Assembly (NCBI RefSeq): GCF_900446215.1
Contig: NZ_UAQZ01000017.1
Location: 62,001-126,000, forward strand
Direction: 5' to 3'
DNA from: Burkholderia cenocepacia
Lineage (GTDB): Bacteria; Pseudomonadota; Gammaproteobacteria; Burkholderiales; Burkholderiaceae
DNA length: 64,000 nt
Of this stretch, positions 45,729 through 56,975 are shown piece after piece. Numbering within the stretch: the stretch's first letter is position 1; every line of letters begins with the position of its first letter. The position numbers and the translations under genes were made by a program. The notes below the pieces were generated by a model. That model ran no database searches and was not told the DNA's origin. It saw only the letters and a program-made list of their open reading frames with translations.

Positions 45729-46691
45729 TCAGGACGGCGACACGGCGAGCGGCGCGACGCCGGATTCGCCGCCGAGCAGCAGCGCGCCATGCCCCATGTC
45801 GAGCACGGCCGCGAGGCTCTGCACGCCGCCGAGCTTGCGTACGTCGAAAGTCAGCCCGCCGTCTTTCGACACGACGATCGCGCCGCCCTGGCCGACCAGC
45901 ACGAGTTCGCCATCCGCGAGCTGCGTCGCGCCGAAATACGACACCGGCACGTGGCTGTCGACGTGCGTCCAGCTCGCGCCGTGATCGGTGCTGCGCACCA
46001 CGTTGCCGCGCATCCCGTATGCGACCCAGTCGCCGTTCGCGAGCATCAGCGCGCCGAACAGCGAACCCGCGTACGGCGACGGCGGCTTGTCCCACGTGAC
46101 GCCGTTGTCGGCCGAGCGCAGCAGCGTGCCGCTCTCGCCCGCGACCAGCAGGTTGCCGCGGCCGTCACCGACGATCGCGTTCAGGTGGCGGTCGCCGGCC
46201 GGCGTCTTCACCGTCCGCCAGTTGACACCCGCATCGTCCGAGCGCAGCAGCTGGCCGAAGCTGCCGGCCGCGAACAGCGGGCTGTCGGCGGTACCCCAGA
46301 TCGACAGCAGCGGATCGGAATGGTCGTGGTCGATGTGCACCTCGCGCCAGTGCATGCCCGCGTCGTCGCTGCGCACGATCCGCCCGTCGTGGCCGACCGC
46401 GATCCCGAGCGTCGGCGTGATGAAGCGCACCTGCGTGAGCGTCGATGCCGGGTCGTGCGCGATCGCCGCCGGCCGCCAGTGCGCACCCGCGTCGTCGCTC
46501 AGCAGGATCACGCCGCGCTCGCCGACCGCGACGATGCGCGTCGTGCCGGCACGGGCGAGCCCGTTGATCTGCAATCGGTCGGCATGGATCGCGGTGACCG
46601 GGAACGCCGGCAGCGGGCGCGGCGAGAATGCGAACAGCGCGGCGCCGAGCACGAGCGCCGATATCGCGAGTCCGGGCAAGGTTCGTTTCAT
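45729..46691 (-). CDS. YCF48-like / Asp-box (BNR) repeat beta-propeller protein
   Basis: The 320-residue protein has an N-terminal signal anchor (LAISALVLGAALFAFS) and six Asp-box motifs: LLSDDAGAHW, VRSDDAGMHW, LRSDDAGVNW, LRSADNGVTW, VRSTDHGASW and VSKDGGLTF. They predict a beta-propeller in the periplasm. Such proteins sit next to MMPL transporters and DUF1302/DUF1329 genes in degraders of hydrophobic compounds. The plant and cyanobacterial YCF48 name reflects fold, not photosynthesis. It is probably an accessory subunit of the MMPL protein. Confidence 0.82.
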   Translation of the reverse strand: MKRTLPGLAISALVLGAALFAFSPRPLPAFPVTAIHADRLQINGLARAGTTRIVAVGERGVILLSDDAGAHWRPAAIAHDPASTLTQVRFITPTLGIAVGHDGRIVRSDDAGMHWREVHIDHDHSDPLLSIWGTADSPLFAAGSFGQLLRSDDAGVNWRTVKTPAGDRHLNAIVGDGRGNLLVAGESGTLLRSADNGVTWDKPPSPYAGSLFGALMLANGDWVAYGMRGNVVRSTDHGASWTHVDSHVPVSYFGATQLADGELVLVGQGGAIVVSKDGGLTFDVRKLGGVQSLAAVLDMGHGALLLGGESGVAPLAVSPS

Positions 46692-46850
46692 GCTTGTCTC
46701 CTGTGTCTGCGATCGACGGCGGCAGGCGCCGAAGCGCCGGCCACCGTCGGCCGCCAGTCTCCGGGCCGTCGGTCGTTGCCGCGGCCTCGAAGGGTCCTGA
46801 ATGGATGGCCGCTCGTGCGGCGCGGCTCGTCCGCGTGCCGCTACCGGACG

Positions 46851-48056
46851 TTATGCGCCGACGTCGAACAGCGCGGCCGCCCCCATCCCGCCGCCGATGC
46901 ACATCGTCACGACCGCGTGCCGCACGCCGCGCCGCGCGCCTTCGAGCAACGCGTGCATCGTCATCCGCGTGCCCGACATCCCGAACGGATGGCCGAGCGC
47001 GATCGCGCCGCCGTCCACGTTCAACCGGTCGTCCGGGATGCCGAGCGTGTCGCGGCAGTACAGCGCCTGGCACGCGAATGCCTCGTTCAGCTCCCACAAC
47101 CCGACGTCGGCCACGGTCATCCCGAAGCGCGCCAGCAGCTTCGGAATCGCGAACACCGGGCCGATACCCATCTCGTCCGGCGCGCAGCCTGCCACCGCGA
47201 GGGCGCGGAACGCGCCGAGCGGTGTCAGCCCGCGACGCGTCGCCTCGGCGCGCGACATCACGACCACGGCCGCCGCGCCGTCCGACAGCTGCGATGCGTT
47301 GCCCGCGGTCACGAACTCGCCCTGCTCGACGAGCTTGCCGCCGCTCCACGACGGCTTCAGCCCCGCGAGCCGCTCGGCCGTCGTGTCGGCGCGCACGCCC
47401 TCGTCGCGCGCCGCGCGCACCGCTTCGTGGCCGGCCGGATTGCCTTCCTCGTCGAACAGCGCGCGCCGCACGTCGAGCGGCGCGATTTCCGCGTCGAAGC
47501 GGCCGGCTGCCTGCGCGCCGGCGGTGCGCTGGTGGCTCTGCAGCGCGAATGCGTCCTGCGCCGCGCGCGAAATGCCGTAGCGGCGCGACACGATCTCGGC
47601 CGTTTCCATCATCGCGATGTACGCGTCGGGCTGGTGCTCGAGCACGGCCTGCGAACGCGCGCGATACGCGTTCTTGTGCTTGTTCTGCGTGAGCGAGATC
47701 GACTCGACGCCGCCCGCGACGACGATCCGCGCATCGCCCGCGCCGATGCTGCGCGCCGCGCTCGCGATCGACATCAGGCCCGACGAGCACATGCGGTCGA
47801 TCGCCATCCCCGGCACCGACGCCGGCAGCCCGGCCGCCGCGGCCGACAGGCGGCCGATGTTGTAGCCCTGCGTGCCCTGCTGCGCGGCGCAGCCGATCAG
47901 CACGTCGTCGACGTCGGCCGGCGCGACGCCCGCGCGTTCGAGCGCGGCGCGCACGACGTGGCCGCCCAGCGCGGGCGCCTCGGTGTCGTTGAACATGCCG
48001 CGAAACGCCTTGCCGATCGGCGTGCGTGCGACGGAAACGATGACTGCGTCTTCCAT
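46851..48056 (-). CDS. Acetyl-CoA acetyltransferase (thiolase)
   Basis: The 401-residue enzyme has the nucleophilic cysteine in [22 protein letters not shown], the histidine in [14 protein letters not shown], and the second cysteine in TMCIGGGMG. It cleaves 3-oxoacyl-CoA with CoA to acetyl-CoA and a shortened acyl-CoA. Position between a MaoC hydratase and the YCF48 gene in the steroid run suggests action on the later C/D-ring acyl-CoA, the part played by FadA6 in Mycobacterium. FadA6 identity is not certain, because the other thiolase in the cluster is also a candidate. Confidence 0.9.
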   Translation of the reverse strand: MEDAVIVSVARTPIGKAFRGMFNDTEAPALGGHVVRAALERAGVAPADVDDVLIGCAAQQGTQGYNIGRLSAAAAGLPASVPGMAIDRMCSSGLMSIASAARSIGAGDARIVVAGGVESISLTQNKHKNAYRARSQAVLEHQPDAYIAMMETAEIVSRRYGISRAAQDAFALQSHQRTAGAQAAGRFDAEIAPLDVRRALFDEEGNPAGHEAVRAARDEGVRADTTAERLAGLKPSWSGGKLVEQGEFVTAGNASQLSDGAAAVVVMSRAEATRRGLTPLGAFRALAVAGCAPDEMGIGPVFAIPKLLARFGMTVADVGLWELNEAFACQALYCRDTLGIPDDRLNVDGGAIALGHPFGMSGTRMTMHALLEGARRGVRHAVVTMCIGGGMGAAALFDVGA

Positions 48057-48079
48057 GTGCTGGCTCTCTGAATCGGAAA

Positions 48080-48568
48080 CTAGAAGTAATAGCGGCTGAT
48101 CGTGTCGGCCACGCAGCCGGGCCTGGCCTCGCCGTCGATCTCGACGGTCACGCGAATCCATGCCTGCACGCCACCGTCGAGCGGCTCGACGCGCAGCAGC
48201 TCGCCGACGCCGCGCACGCGTGCGCCGACCTTCACCGGCGCGGGAAAACGGATCCTGTCGCAGCCGTAGTTGACGCCGAGCCGCGCGCCGTCGATGCGCA
48301 CGATCTGCGGCAGGAAATGATTGACGAGCGCCAGCGTCAGGTAGCCGTGCGCGATGCACGCGCCGAACGGGCCGTCCTTCGCGCGCACCGGATCGACGTG
48401 CACCCACTGGTGATCGCCCGTCGCATCGGCGAAGCCGTCGATGCGGAACTGGTCGATCGCGAGCCACGCGCTCGCGCCGAGCGTGTCGCCGACGGCGGCC
48501 GCGAGTTCGCCGGGATGCGCGAACACGCGCGGCGTCGCGCGGACGGAGTCGAGGGTCGTATCCATCAT
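48080..48568 (-). CDS. MaoC-like (R)-specific enoyl-CoA hydratase
   Basis: The 162-residue single hot-dog domain has the hydratase-2 motif [11 protein letters not shown] followed by [18 protein letters not shown], which provides the Asp-His pair. It hydrates enoyl-CoA to (R)-3-hydroxyacyl-CoA. The start overlaps the ipdF stop (ATGA), and the thiolase follows, so the three make a compact beta-oxidation module. A steroid C/D-ring acyl-CoA is the expected substrate. Confidence 0.88.
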   Translation of the reverse strand: MMDTTLDSVRATPRVFAHPGELAAAVGDTLGASAWLAIDQFRIDGFADATGDHQWVHVDPVRAKDGPFGACIAHGYLTLALVNHFLPQIVRIDGARLGVNYGCDRIRFPAPVKVGARVRGVGELLRVEPLDGGVQAWIRVTVEIDGEARPGCVADTISRYYF

Positions 48569-49365
48569 GCGTGCTGGCTGCTGACCGACAGCACTTCGCC
48601 CGTCATGTACGACGCGTAATCGCTTGCCAGGAACACCATCACGTTCGCAACCTCCCAGACTTCGGCGGCGCGCCCGAAGGCTTCGCGCGACGCCAGTTGA
48701 TTCAGCAAATCGGCCGGAGCCGACTTCTTCAGAAAATCGTGCATCGCGATGCTCGGCGCGACCGCGTTGATGCGCACGCCGTACGGCGACGCCTCGAGCG
48801 CCGCGCAGCGCGTGAGCGCCATCACGCCCGCCTTCGCCGCCGCGTAGTGCGCCTGTTCCGCCTGCGCACGCCAGCCGAGCACCGATGCGTTGTTGACGAT
48901 CGCGCCGCGGCCGCGGGCCTGCATGTGCGGCAGCATCGCGCGCGTCATCCGGAACGTCCCGGTGAGGCTAATGTCGATCACGCGCGACCATTCGGCATCG
49001 TCCATATCGACGATGCGGGTCGATCCGCCGAGCCCGGCGTTGTTGATCAGCACGTCGACGCCGTCGAGCCTGTCCTGCGCTTCGGCGACCAGCGCCTGCA
49101 CGTCGGCCTCGACCGCGACGTTGCACAGGCGGCCATGGACCTGCTGCAGCCCGGTTTCCGCGCGCAGCGTCTCGACGGCCTGTGCGAGGCGCTTGTCGTG
49201 GATATCCGAAATGAACAGCGCGCGGCAGCCTTCCTCCGCGCAGCGGCGCGCGGCCGCGAAGCCGATGCCGGCGCCCGCGGCAGCCGTGATCAACACCGAT
49301 TTGCCGGCGAGCAACTGATGGCCGGGAACGTATGCCGGCGCTTTCTGGATCTGGGGTTCGGTCAT
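48565..49365 (-). CDS. ipdF: SDR acting on HIP-derived CoA thioester (IpdF-like)
   Basis: The 266-residue protein has [16 protein letters not shown], an unusual AAAG cofactor loop, then [10 protein letters not shown] and [36 protein letters not shown] contains the serine and the YxxxK pair. [13 protein letters not shown] ends it. These segments strongly recall mycobacterial IpdF (Rv3559c), which oxidises the 5-hydroxy group of HIC-CoA in HIP degradation. It overlaps the acyl-CoA dehydrogenase stop by four bases. Confidence 0.85.
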   Translation of the reverse strand: MTEPQIQKAPAYVPGHQLLAGKSVLITAAAGAGIGFAAARRCAEEGCRALFISDIHDKRLAQAVETLRAETGLQQVHGRLCNVAVEADVQALVAEAQDRLDGVDVLINNAGLGGSTRIVDMDDAEWSRVIDISLTGTFRMTRAMLPHMQARGRGAIVNNASVLGWRAQAEQAHYAAAKAGVMALTRCAALEASPYGVRINAVAPSIAMHDFLKKSAPADLLNQLASREAFGRAAEVWEVANVMVFLASDYASYMTGEVLSVSSQHA

Positions 49366-50564
49366 GCTGTGCCTCGTGGTTCTCTTGGCATGCCGAGCCC
49401 GCGCTCGGCCATGATGTTGAGCTGGATTTCGTTGGTGCCCGCGTAGATCGTGTCCGCGCGGGAGAACAGGAATACGCGCTGCAGATGGGTGAGCTTGTCG
49501 TCGGCCGGATCGAGCACGTTCGCGCGCGGGCCGAGTGCGTCCATCGCGAGCTGGCCGAGATCGCGGTGCCAGTTCGACCAGAAGTACTTGTAGATGAGCG
49601 CCTCGCGCCGCAGCGACGCACCCGAGCCGCCGTCGGCATCGTCCGCGCCGGACAGCATCCGCAGCGCGTTGTAGCGCATCACGCGCAGCCCGGCCCACGC
49701 GCGGCCGATCCGCTGGCGCAGCACGGGGTCGCGGTCCGCGCCCGATTCGCGCGCCGCGTCGATCACCCATTCGAGTTCGCGGACGAACTGCATCTGCTGG
49801 CCGAGCGTCGACATCCCGCGCTCGAAGCCGAGCAGCGTCATCGCGATCCGCCAGCCGTCGCCGGCCGCGCCGACCAGATCGCGTGCGTCGGCCCGCGCGC
49901 CGTCGAAGAACACCTCGTTGAATTCCGCGCCGCCGTTGAGCTGCCTGATCGGCCGGATCTCGATGCCCGGCTGGTCGAGCGGCATCAGCAGGAACGACAG
50001 CCCCTTGTTGCCCGTCGACGCGGGATCGGTGCGGGCGAGCACGAAGATCCAGTCGGAATCGTGCGCGAGCGACGTCCATACCTTCTGGCCGTGCACGCGC
50101 CACGCGCCGTCCGCGTCCTGCTCGGCGCGCGTGCGCACGTTGGCGAGGTCCGAACCCGCGCCGGGCTCCGAGTAGCCCTGGCACCAGAACTGCGTGCCGG
50201 CCAGGATGCCGGGCAGGAAACGGGCGCGCTGGTCGTCGGTGCCGCACGCGACGAGCGTCGGCCCAAGCAGCCCTTCGCCGATGTGGCCCATCCGTCCGGG
50301 GCCGCCGGCGCGCGCATATTCCTCGTGAAAGATCACCTGCTCGGCGACCGAGAAGCCGCGCCCGCCCTGGCGGGTCGGCCAGCCGAGGCCGGTCCAGCCG
50401 CCGTTGGCCAGTTCGCGCTCCCACGCCTTGCGCAACGCGGGCCACGCTTCCTCGTCGCCGGGACCGCCGCGATATTTCAGGCATGCGAATTCGCCGGTCA
50501 GGTGCGATTGCACCCAGTCCGCCACTTCGTGCCGCAATTGCCGTTCACGCGTTTCGCTGTTCAT
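49362..50564 (-). CDS. Acyl-CoA dehydrogenase (FadE type, pair 1)
   Basis: The 400-residue flavoenzyme has WCQGYSEPGAGSDLANVRTRAE and GQKVWTSLAHDSDWIFVLARTD (FAD/substrate loop), QLNGGAEFNEVFFDGARA, and YAGTNEIQLNIMAERGLGMP at the C-terminus. Together with the next gene upstream, which overlaps by four bases, it probably forms the alpha/beta heterotetramer typical of steroid acyl-CoA dehydrogenases. It desaturates a ring-derived acyl-CoA and passes electrons to ETF. Which of the HIP steps it serves cannot be decided from sequence. Confidence 0.88.
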   Translation of the reverse strand: MNSETRERQLRHEVADWVQSHLTGEFACLKYRGGPGDEEAWPALRKAWERELANGGWTGLGWPTRQGGRGFSVAEQVIFHEEYARAGGPGRMGHIGEGLLGPTLVACGTDDQRARFLPGILAGTQFWCQGYSEPGAGSDLANVRTRAEQDADGAWRVHGQKVWTSLAHDSDWIFVLARTDPASTGNKGLSFLLMPLDQPGIEIRPIRQLNGGAEFNEVFFDGARADARDLVGAAGDGWRIAMTLLGFERGMSTLGQQMQFVRELEWVIDAARESGADRDPVLRQRIGRAWAGLRVMRYNALRMLSGADDADGGSGASLRREALIYKYFWSNWHRDLGQLAMDALGPRANVLDPADDKLTHLQRVFLFSRADTIYAGTNEIQLNIMAERGLGMPREPRGTA

Positions 50565-51799
50565 TGGAGGGCTCCTGCGCGCGCGGCCGATGCACGCGTG
50601 GCGATCGAAACCGGCGACGCTGCCCGGGCTTCGTCGCGCGGCGATGCGCCGCCGTCGATCGCACGGGATGCGATCCATTCGAGCAGGTGCGGCGTGCTGC
50701 CGAACTGAGCGCTCGACGCCTGTGCGCGCTTGAAATAGAGGTGCGGGTCGTATTCCCACGTGAAACCGACGCCGCCATGCAGCTGGATCGCTTCCTGCGC
50801 GCAGAACGCATACGCATCGTTCGCGGCGGCCTTCGCGGCCGCGATGTCGGCGCGCAACGCGGCGCCCGGCATCGCGCCGGTTTCGGCATCCCATGCGTGC
50901 GCGGCGCCGAGTACGGCCGAACGCGCCGCTTCGATCAGCACCATCATCTGCGCGCATCGATGCTTGACGGCCTGGAACGACGCGATCGCCCGGCCGAACT
51001 GCACGCGCTGGCTCGTGTAGTCGAGCGTCAGGTCGAGGCATTGCTGTGCGCCGCCGAGCTGTTCGGCGGCCAGCGCGAGCGCCGCGAACCAGGCGGTGCG
51101 TTCCATCGTCCGGGCCGCGGCGGCGCCGACGGCGAGCAGCGCGTCGCGGCTCACGCGCGTTTCGTCGAGGACGATGCGCGCGATCGGCCGCGTCGCATCG
51201 AGCGTGTCGAGCGGCGTGACGGTCAGGCCCGTTGCCGTTGCGACGTCGATCGCGAACAAACCGATCGACTGCCCTTCGTTCGCGATCCGGGCGGGAATCA
51301 GCAGCAGATCGGCGCGCACGCCGTCGATCACCTGCGCGATCTCGCCGGACAGCGCGTAGCCGCTCGCGGCCTCTTCCGCGACGACCTGCAACGACCACGA
51401 ACCTGCGGGCATCTCGAATGGCAGCGCCAGCGTCGCGCTGCACGCGCCTTCGGCGATCTTTGCAAGCCAGCCGGTGGCGTCGGCCGCCTCGCGGCAGCCA
51501 GCCAGTGCGGTCGCCGCCAGGCACGCGGTCGAAAAATACGGCACGCACGCGACGCGCCGGCCGAGCTGCTCCATCAGCACCGTCTGCTCGACCGCGCCGA
51601 GCCCGAGCCCGCCCGCCGCTTCCGGCAGCGCAAGCGCGTTCCAGCCGAGCTCGCCCGCGAGCGCGGCCCACAGCGCATCGTCGCGGCCGGCCGATTGCTC
51701 GATCGCGCGGCGTACGTCGGCGGACGCGCTGCGTTCGGCGAGCACGTCGGCCGCCGCGTCGCGGATCATCGCCTGTTCGTCGGTGAGCGCCAGATCCAT
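50561..51799 (-). CDS. Acyl-CoA dehydrogenase partner subunit (pair 1)
   Basis: The 412-residue protein has an N-terminal helical half (DEQAMIRDAAADVLAERS), LDYTSQRVQFGRAIASFQAVKH at the FAD helix, and IQLHGGVGFTWEYDPHLYFKR, where the catalytic-type Glu sits after GFTW. It lacks the WCQGYSEPGAGSD loop of its partner. This asymmetry is what is seen in heteromeric FadE/IpdE pairs. Adjacent SDR and thiolase genes indicate ring-degrading beta-oxidation. Confidence 0.87.
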   Translation of the reverse strand: MDLALTDEQAMIRDAAADVLAERSASADVRRAIEQSAGRDDALWAALAGELGWNALALPEAAGGLGLGAVEQTVLMEQLGRRVACVPYFSTACLAATALAGCREAADATGWLAKIAEGACSATLALPFEMPAGSWSLQVVAEEAASGYALSGEIAQVIDGVRADLLLIPARIANEGQSIGLFAIDVATATGLTVTPLDTLDATRPIARIVLDETRVSRDALLAVGAAAARTMERTAWFAALALAAEQLGGAQQCLDLTLDYTSQRVQFGRAIASFQAVKHRCAQMMVLIEAARSAVLGAAHAWDAETGAMPGAALRADIAAAKAAANDAYAFCAQEAIQLHGGVGFTWEYDPHLYFKRAQASSAQFGSTPHLLEWIASRAIDGGASPRDEARAASPVSIATRASAARAGALQ

Positions 51800-51802
51800 C
51801 GG

Positions 51803-52681
51803 TCAGCTCCCGTACACGCGCTGCGCGGACCGCGCGTCGGCCAGCAGTTGCGCGACCGCCGGGCCAACCTCGGCCGCCGCCCAGCGCGCGCCGCGATCGA
51901 CACGGGGGCCGGTGCGCCAGCCTTCGGCGACCGCGATCATCCCGCCCGCGACCTCGAACACCTGGCCCGTCACATCGGCCGATTGCACGCTGCCGAGCCA
52001 CACCACCAGCGGCGCGACGTTGGCCGGATCGAAATAATCGAAGCCGCCGTCCTCGGGCTTCTTCATCATGTCGGCGAACACGCCTTCGGTCATCGAGGTG
52101 CGCGCGGCCGGCGCCAGCGCGTTCACGCGCACGCCATAGCGCTGGAGTTCCGCCGCCTGCATCAGCGTGAGCGCGGCGATCCCCGCCTTTGCCGCGCCGT
52201 AGTTCGACTGGCCGATCGAGCCTTGCAGCCCGGCGCCCGAACTCGTGTTGACGATCCGCGCGTCGACCGGGTTACCGGCCTTCGCGGCGTCGCGCCACGC
52301 GCGTGCCAGCACGCTCGACAGACAGAAGTGGCCGCGCAAATGCACGCGCATCACGTCGTCCCAGTCGGTTTCGGTCATGCTCGTGAACATCTTGTCGCGG
52401 CAGATGCCCGCGTTGTTGACGAGCACGTGCACGTCGCCGAACGCAGCGCGTGCGGCATCGACGATCCGCTGCGCCGTGTCGACCCGGGTGATGTCGTCCG
52501 AATTCGCGAGCGCGCGGCCGCCGCGCCGCGCGATCTCGTCGCACACGGCCTGCGCGGCGTCGTGCCGGATGTCGTTGACGACGACCGCCGCGCCCTCGCC
52601 CGCGAACGCGAGCGCGTATTCGCGCCCGAGCCCGCCGCCCGCGCCGGTGATGATGACGGTGCGTCCGTTGCAGATTCCCAT
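51803..52681 (-). CDS. SDR, hydroxyacyl-CoA dehydrogenase type (Rv3548c-like)
   Basis: The 292-residue protein has TVIITGAGGGLGREYALAFA, VVVNDIR (NAD aspartate), [19 protein letters not shown], and NTSSGAGLQGSIGQSNYGAAK, which includes the catalytic serine and YxxxK. The long tail (LGSVQSADVTGQVFEVAGG, AEGWRTGPRVDRGARW, ending VYGS) matches remembered Rv3548c of the mycobacterial HIP cluster. The MFE-2-like N-terminus suits 3-hydroxyacyl-CoA oxidation. It is 41 bases from the next thiolase and 3 bases from the FadE subunit. Confidence 0.87.
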   Translation of the reverse strand: MGICNGRTVIITGAGGGLGREYALAFAGEGAAVVVNDIRHDAAQAVCDEIARRGGRALANSDDITRVDTAQRIVDAARAAFGDVHVLVNNAGICRDKMFTSMTETDWDDVMRVHLRGHFCLSSVLARAWRDAAKAGNPVDARIVNTSSGAGLQGSIGQSNYGAAKAGIAALTLMQAAELQRYGVRVNALAPAARTSMTEGVFADMMKKPEDGGFDYFDPANVAPLVVWLGSVQSADVTGQVFEVAGGMIAVAEGWRTGPRVDRGARWAAAEVGPAVAQLLADARSAQRVYGS

Positions 52682-52722
52682 GCTGGTGCCTCGTGAATCC
52701 TGAGATGGTGAAAGTGACGCGC

Positions 52723-53870
<1,148 letters not shown>

Positions 53871-53874
<4 letters not shown>

Positions 53875-54941
53875 CGGTTCGTTTCCTCGAAATCGAAGGT
53901 CTGCGCGGGGCCGATCGGCAATGCGTCGCCGAGGATCGCGTCGGCCACGCGGGCCTTGTGGAACGCGCTGTCGCCCCAGCTGCCGGACAGCGCCCAGATG
54001 CGCTTCATGAAGATCTGCAGATCCAGCTCCCACGTGTAGCCGATCGCGCCGTGCACCTGCATCGCGTGGCGCGCGGCCAGTTGCGCGGCCGACATCGCGG
54101 CGAGCTTCGCGTGCGACACGAACACCGCGCGCTGCGGGTGATCGTCGGCGATCGCCTGCGCGGCGCGTGCGACCACCGGCCGTGCGAACTCGTAGCGGAT
54201 GGCGACGTCGGCGAGCAAATGCTTGAGCGCCTGGTACGAGCCGATCGCCTTGCCGAACTGCTTGCGCTGCGCGCTGTAGTCGATCGCGACGTCGAGCACG
54301 CGCTGCGTGAGGCCGAGCAGTTGCGCGGCGACCGCGAACGCGCCATGGTCGAGCGCGCGGTTCAGCAGCGGCGCGGCTTCGTCGGCGCTCGCGATGCGGG
54401 TGGCCGCCGACGGCTCCCAGTCGAGCGTGAACAGGCGCCGCGACGGGTCGACGCTGTCGACCGCGCGCCATGCGCACTGCGCGGGATCGACGCGGTGCAG
54501 CTCGCCACGGTGTTCGCACAGCAGCGTGTCCGCGACATGCACGTCGGCCGCATACGGGTTCACCGGATGCACGAGCGCGACGCGCGCCCGCCCTTCGGCG
54601 ATGTCGCGCAGCAGCGCGTCGCGCCAGTCGCTCGCGGGCAGCCGCGCCAGCACGCCGGCCGACACGAGCGCCGTGTCGAGCAGCGGCTCGGGGCTGCCGA
54701 AATAGCCGTAGGCCTGCGCGAGCAGCGCCCATTCCGCTTCGGTCAGGCCGAGGCCGCCGTGTGCTTCGGGCACCGACACGGCGGTCAGCCCCTGCGACGC
54801 GAACAATGCCCACAGCTCATCCGAGCGCCCGGTCGGCGTCGCCCACAGCTCGCGGATCAGCTCGGGCGTCATCTCGGTCATCAGCAGGCGCTTCACGCTG
54901 TCCGCGAGCGTTTCCTGGTCTTCATCGAATACGAAATCCAT
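53871..54941 (-). CDS. Acyl-CoA dehydrogenase, short subunit (pair 2, IpdE2-like)
   Basis: The 356-residue protein is short for the family. It has DEDQETLADSVKRLL, VAIDYSAQRKQFGKAIGSYQALKH, and HGAIGYTWELDLQIFMKRIWALSG, with the catalytic-type Glu after YTW. This matches the smaller IpdE2/FadE beta subunits in heterotetramers. Its likely partner is the 389-residue dehydrogenase encoded 33 bases upstream. IpdE1-IpdE2 desaturates 5-OH-HIC-CoA in HIP degradation; pairing by position supports that but does not prove it. Confidence 0.85.
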
Positions 54942-54974
54942 ACGATGTCCGTTCAGTGAGTGTCGCCGGCGCGC

Positions 54975-56144
54975 TTACGCGCGCGGCATGCCGAGCATCC
55001 GTTCGGCGACGATGTTGCGCTGGATCTCGTTGGTGCCCGCGTAGATCGTGCCGGCCTGCGCGAACAGGAAACCGTCGAGCCAGTGGCCGAGCGTCGCGTG
55101 CTGCGCGGCCGTCTGCGGGACGACCTCGCCGTGCGCACCGAGGATGTCGAGCGCGGTCTGATGCATGCGCAGGTCGAGCTCCGACCAGAACACCTTGTTG
55201 GTGCTCGACTCCGCGCCGATGTGGCCGCCCTTCAGCAGCCGGCTCGCGGTCGCATAGGTCGACAGCGCATACGCCTGCGCGTCCATCCAGGCCTGCACCA
55301 CGCGTTCGCGCAGCGTCGGATCGCGGTCCGCGCTGTCGCGGTGCGCGAGATACAGGTCGCGCAACGCCTGCGCGGTGCGCTGGAAGCGCGCGGGCGAACG
55401 CAGCATCAGCCCGCGCTCGAAACCGGCCGTCGCCATCGCGACCTGCCAGCCGGCGCCTTCGGCCGCGAGCCGGTTCTCGACCGGCACGCGCACGTCGTCG
55501 AAGAAAATCTCCGCGAAACCGGTCTGCCCGTTCAGCTGGCGGATCGGCCGCACCGTGATGCCGGGCGCGGACAGCGGCACCATCAGGAACGTCAAGCCGT
55601 GGTGACGCGTCGATTCGGGATCGCTGCGGAACAGCCCGAACAGCCAGTCGGCCCACACCGCGCGGGTCGACCAGATCTTCTGGCCGTTCAGCACGTATTC
55701 GTCGCCGATCCGGGTGGCGGTCGTGCGGATCGCGGCCATGTCCGAGCCCGCGTTCGGCTCCGACCAGCCCTGCGCCCACACGTGCTCGCCGGCCGCCATC
55801 GCGGGCAGGAAGCGCGCCTTCTGCGCATCCGTGCCGAAATCCATCAACGTCGGCCCGAGCAGGAAGATGCCGTTCTGGTTCACGCGCATCGGCGCATCCG
55901 CGCGCCAGTACTCTTCCTCGAAGATCAGCCATTCGATCAGGTCGCAGCCGCGCCCGCCCAGCTCGCGCGGCCACGTGACCATGCTCCAGCGGCCCGAGTG
56001 CAGCGTGCGCTCCCATTGGCGGTGCGCGGCGAAGCCTGCCTCGGTGTCGAAGCTCGGCAGCCGCTCGCGCGGCACGTGCGCGGCGAGCCATGCACGGATT
56101 TCCGCGCGAAACGCCTGCTGTTGCGGCGTATAGGTCAGGTTCAT
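54975..56144 (-). CDS. Acyl-CoA dehydrogenase, long subunit (pair 2, IpdE1-like)
   Basis: The 389-residue flavoenzyme has VWAQGWSEPNAGSDMAAIRT, NGQKIWSTRAVWADWLFGLFR, QLNGQTGFAEIFFDDVRVP and YAGTNEIQRNIVAERMLGMP. It is the FAD-binding partner type of the steroid FadE heterotetramers, and with the following short subunit it resembles IpdE1-IpdE2. The start overlaps the echA20 stop by four bases, tying it to the HIP genes. Confidence 0.87.
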   Translation of the reverse strand: MNLTYTPQQQAFRAEIRAWLAAHVPRERLPSFDTEAGFAAHRQWERTLHSGRWSMVTWPRELGGRGCDLIEWLIFEEEYWRADAPMRVNQNGIFLLGPTLMDFGTDAQKARFLPAMAAGEHVWAQGWSEPNAGSDMAAIRTTATRIGDEYVLNGQKIWSTRAVWADWLFGLFRSDPESTRHHGLTFLMVPLSAPGITVRPIRQLNGQTGFAEIFFDDVRVPVENRLAAEGAGWQVAMATAGFERGLMLRSPARFQRTAQALRDLYLAHRDSADRDPTLRERVVQAWMDAQAYALSTYATASRLLKGGHIGAESSTNKVFWSELDLRMHQTALDILGAHGEVVPQTAAQHATLGHWLDGFLFAQAGTIYAGTNEIQRNIVAERMLGMPRA

Positions 56145-56950
56145 GCGCGTGCCTCCGCGGCGCTGGCGCGTGCGTCGAAATGCGCGTCGCGCTTCTCGAC
56201 GAACGCGGCGCGCGCTTCCGTCGAATCGTTCGTCATGTATGCCTGCAGCGTGAAGCCCTGCTCCCAGCGGTACTTGTCTTCGAGATCGCCGTCCTCGACG
56301 CCGTTCAGCGCCTCCTTCGCGAGCCGCACCATCGCCGGGCTCTTCGCGGCGATCTTGCGGGCGATCGCGAGCGCCGCGTCGCGCAGCGCGTCGCGCGTCA
56401 CCACCTGCTCGAGCGCGCCGAGCCGGTACGCTTCGGCCGCGTCGATCATGTCGCCGGTGAAGTACATCGCGCGCACCTTCTGCACGCCGAACAGCCGCTG
56501 CAGGTGCGCGCCGCCGCCCATCGCGCCGCGGTCGATCTCGGGCACGCCGAAACGCGCGCAGTCGGCCGCGACGACGATGTCCGCCGCGCCGCAGATGCCG
56601 ATCCCGCCGCCGAGCACGAAGCCGTGCACCGCCGCGATCACCGGCTTCGGATTGCGGTGCACCGCGCGGAACGTCTCGTAGTTGCCCGCGTTGACCGCCA
56701 CGATCCGCTCCGGATGCGCGGCCAGCTCCTTGATGTCGACGCCCGCGCAAAAGCCGCGGCCTTCGCCGCGCACGACGATCACGCGCACGTCGTCGTCCTC
56801 GCCGAGCGCGTCGAGCGCGCGGGACAGCGCCCGCCAGCCGTGCGCGTCGAGCGCGTTCACCGGCGGATGGGCGATCACCAGCTCGGCGATGCCGTCCGCG
56901 CGATCGATCCGGAACGGCATCGCGCCGGCCGGTTGATTGGTTGCTGCCAT
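56141..56950 (-). CDS. echA20: Crotonase-fold ring hydrolase/hydratase (EchA20-like)
   Basis: The 269-residue protein has VRGEGRGFCAGVDIKEL and AVHGFVLGGGIGICGAADIV, which form the CoA-binding oxyanion hole, then FGVPEIDRGAMGGGAHL. NALDAHGWRALSRAL and EALNGVEDGDLEDKYRWEQG further match remembered EchA20 (Rv3550), which opens ring D of 5-oxo-HIEC-CoA. GGGAGG lies 8 bases before the ATG at 56950 and only 2 before the ATG at 56956, so 56950 is preferred. It lies between ipdC and the IpdE1-like gene. Confidence 0.87.
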   Translation of the reverse strand: MAATNQPAGAMPFRIDRADGIAELVIAHPPVNALDAHGWRALSRALDALGEDDDVRVIVVRGEGRGFCAGVDIKELAAHPERIVAVNAGNYETFRAVHRNPKPVIAAVHGFVLGGGIGICGAADIVVAADCARFGVPEIDRGAMGGGAHLQRLFGVQKVRAMYFTGDMIDAAEAYRLGALEQVVTRDALRDAALAIARKIAAKSPAMVRLAKEALNGVEDGDLEDKYRWEQGFTLQAYMTNDSTEARAAFVEKRDAHFDARASAAEARA

Positions 56951-56975
56951 CTCCATTGCCTCCCTGTGATGTTCG

